DNA of 23,805 nt, from the NCBI GenBank assembly GCA_003153055.1, contig PMBV01000078.1, positions 1 to 23,805 of the forward strand, given 5' to 3'. Below, one piece after another: positions 22,437 through 23,805 of the stretch. How positions within the stretch are numbered: position 1 is the stretch's first letter; every line of letters starts with the position of its first letter. The DNA is from Myxococcales bacterium (GTDB lineage: Bacteria; Myxococcota; Myxococcia; Myxococcales; Myxococcaceae). The notes beneath the pieces are model-generated. The model had not been told where the DNA came from and did not search any database. It saw nothing but the letters and a program-made list of their open reading frames with translations. The position numbers and the translations under genes were made by a program.

Positions 22437-23805
22437 GCTCGCTCGTTCTCTTTCTCATCTCCTTTCCTCTGGTGATGAGCGTGGTGCTGCTGTTCGTCAC
22501 CCACAGCAAGGTGCGCGACGTCATCGTGGTCGGGGCGTGCGCGGTGGTGGCGGCGGCCTCCCTGGCGGCCGCGGTTCACTTCGGCCTCGACGGGGCTCCG
22601 GTCTTCTTTGGGTTGCCGGGCCAGTTCGTCCCCGAGCACGCGCTGCTGGCCGTCGAGGGGGCGATGACGCTCTTCATCCTCGGCGTCAGCATCCGATACC
22701 GCCGGGTGCTCGCCCCGGCGCTGGCCCTGGCTCAGCTCGGCGTGCTCCTCTGGCTCGAGTTGGAGGTCGGGCGGCCCGAGCCGGATCCGTCGCGATTGTT
22801 CTCGTTCGATCGCCTCTCGCTCGTGATGGTGCTCATCGTCGGCATCGTCGGCACGCTCATCTGCGTCAACGCGCTCGGCTACATGCGCGACTACCAGCGC
22901 CGCTACCCGCTCATCGCCGGCCGCAGGACGTCGTTCTTCTTCCTGCTCTTCCTCTTCCTCTCGGCGATGTTCGGGCTCGTCACCGCCAATCACCTCCCGC
23001 TGATGTTCGTCTTCTGGGAGGTCACCACGCTCTGCTCCTTCCTCCTCATCGGCTACACGCGCACCCCCGAGACGGTGGGCTACGCCTTCAACGCGCTGGT
23101 GATGAACCTGTTGGGTGGCCTGGGCTTCGCGGTGGCCTTGCTGCTCCTCTCACGAACCCCCGACGGGCTCGACCTCGCCAGGCTCGCCAGTCGGCCAGCG
23201 GGCGCGGCCCTGTTGCCCGCGGTGGCTCTGCTCGCGGTGGCGGGCATCACCAAGAGCGCCCAGATGCCCTTCTCGTCCTGGCTGCTCGGGGCCATGTACG
23301 CCCCATCACCCACCTCGGCGCTGCTCCACTCCAGCACCATGGTGAAGGCGGGGGTCTTCCTGCTCCTCCGGCTCTCTCCGGCGATGGCGGGGTCGCTGGT
23401 GGGGAGCGGCGTCGCCCTGGTCGGCCTGGGCACGTTCCTCTTCGTCTCGCTGGTGGCCACTACCGAGCACAACGCCAAGAAGGTGCTCGCCTACTCGACC
23501 ATCGGCAACCTCGGCCTGGTGGTGGGGTGCGCGGGAGTGGCGACACCCGAGACTGTATGGGTCGGAGTGATGATCGTCATCTTCCACGCGGTGGCGAAGA
23601 GCCTCCTCTTCCTCGTCGTTGGAACCCTGGAGAACCGGCTCTACACCAAGGACCTCGAGAACTTCGACACGCTGCTGTCTCGGTTGCCCCACCTGAGCCT
23701 GCTGGTGCTGGTGGGCGTGGCTGGCATGTTCATCGCGCCGTTCGGCATCGTGGTGGCCAAGTGGACCGCGATCCGCGCGTTCCTGGAGGTCCCCGGCTTC
23801 GCCGG
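22433..23805 (+). CDS. NuoL/HyfB-like proton-translocating membrane subunit (partial)
   Basis: 457 codons are open from ATG 22433 to the window edge. The product is almost entirely transmembrane: an N-terminal pair of helices, FSFDRLSLVMVLIVGIVG, then the antiporter-like core. Conserved functional sites are visible: FWEVTTLCSFLLIGY with the essential Glu near residue 196, AGITKSAQMPFSSWLLGAMYAPSPTSALLHSSTMVKAGVFLL with both Lys residues and the SALLHSSTMVKAG signature, and KKVLAYSTIGNLGLVVG. These belong to NuoL/NuoM/MrpA/HyfB subunits that pump H+ or Na+ in complex I and energy-converting hydrogenases. The full protein should have 600 or more residues; partner subunits presumably follow. It is coupled to the receiver gene and probably driven by the sigma-54 promoter at 21893. 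Confidence 0.9.
   Translation, partial: MSSLVLFLISFPLVMSVVLLFVTHSKVRDVIVVGACAVVAAASLAAAVHFGLDGAPVFFGLPGQFVPEHALLAVEGAMTLFILGVSIRYRRVLAPALALAQLGVLLWLELEVGRPEPDPSRLFSFDRLSLVMVLIVGIVGTLICVNALGYMRDYQRRYPLIAGRRTSFFFLLFLFLSAMFGLVTANHLPLMFVFWEVTTLCSFLLIGYTRTPETVGYAFNALVMNLLGGLGFAVALLLLSRTPDGLDLARLASRPAGAALLPAVALLAVAGITKSAQMPFSSWLLGAMYAPSPTSALLHSSTMVKAGVFLLLRLSPAMAGSLVGSGVALVGLGTFLFVSLVATTEHNAKKVLAYSTIGNLGLVVGCAGVATPETVWVGVMIVIFHAVAKSLLFLVVGTLENRLYTKDLENFDTLLSRLPHLSLLVLVGVAGMFIAPFGIVVAKWTAIRAFLEVPGFA

Overview
The window is GC-rich DNA with strongly G/C-biased third codon positions. Its content (lipoproteins with Ala/Ser/Pro/Gly linkers, sigma-54 control, a Desulfovibrio-type molybdenum aldehyde oxidoreductase cluster) suggests a deltaproteobacterial-grade organism, most likely Myxococcota. 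No rRNA, tRNA, CRISPR array or insertion sequence was found. The taxonomic guess is inference.

Positions 1-10,480 look like accessory chromosome with visible decay. From the left there is a cut-off AAA/DUF4143-type ATPase reading out of the window, whose start codon sits inside a near-perfect 26-bp palindrome. It is followed by an overlapping ATPase/TOPRIM-like gene pair (875-2825) that resembles two-gene phage-defence modules. Next come the start of a helicase-like gene and a truncated metallo-beta-lactamase-fold gene, then an alpha/beta hydrolase fused to a membrane domain and a frame-broken secreted-protein gene. An old yellow enzyme gene is coupled to an internally deleted NmrA-like gene, with a divergent LysR regulator. 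The region ends with a large lipoprotein of unknown function and a small frameshifted lipoprotein gene.

Positions 10,481-20,769 hold a very compact eight-gene minus-strand operon. Transcription order is: mop aldehyde oxidoreductase; an FAD/iron-sulfur/CCG-domain electron-transfer protein; a 65-residue four-Cys protein; a methyltransferase; a C-GCAxxG-C-C protein; a MobA-like nucleotidyltransferase fused to an HD domain; a TrsS-like radical SAM protein; and a phenylacetate-CoA-ligase-like adenylating enzyme. From the second gene on, all neighbours overlap by 4 or 8 bases. This is the gene set known from Desulfovibrio vulgaris around DVU_1551-DVU_1559; the job of most accessory genes is not established.

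Positions 20,770-23,805 hold an outer-membrane-type small protein (minus strand) and a divergent plus-strand operon: a receiver-domain protein whose phospho-acceptor Asp is replaced by Glu, followed by a NuoL/HyfB-like ion-pumping subunit cut by the window edge. Three sigma-54-type promoters of identical architecture (TGGCCC-N3-GGTTGCT) lie upstream of mop, upstream of the outer-membrane gene, and upstream of the receiver/NuoL operon, each correctly oriented, with TGTCAC/GTGAC palindromes at enhancer distance. The most interesting hypothesis for the window is therefore a single sigma-54 regulon joining aldehyde oxidation, its maturation and electron-transfer genes, an outer-membrane protein and a proton-pumping membrane complex.
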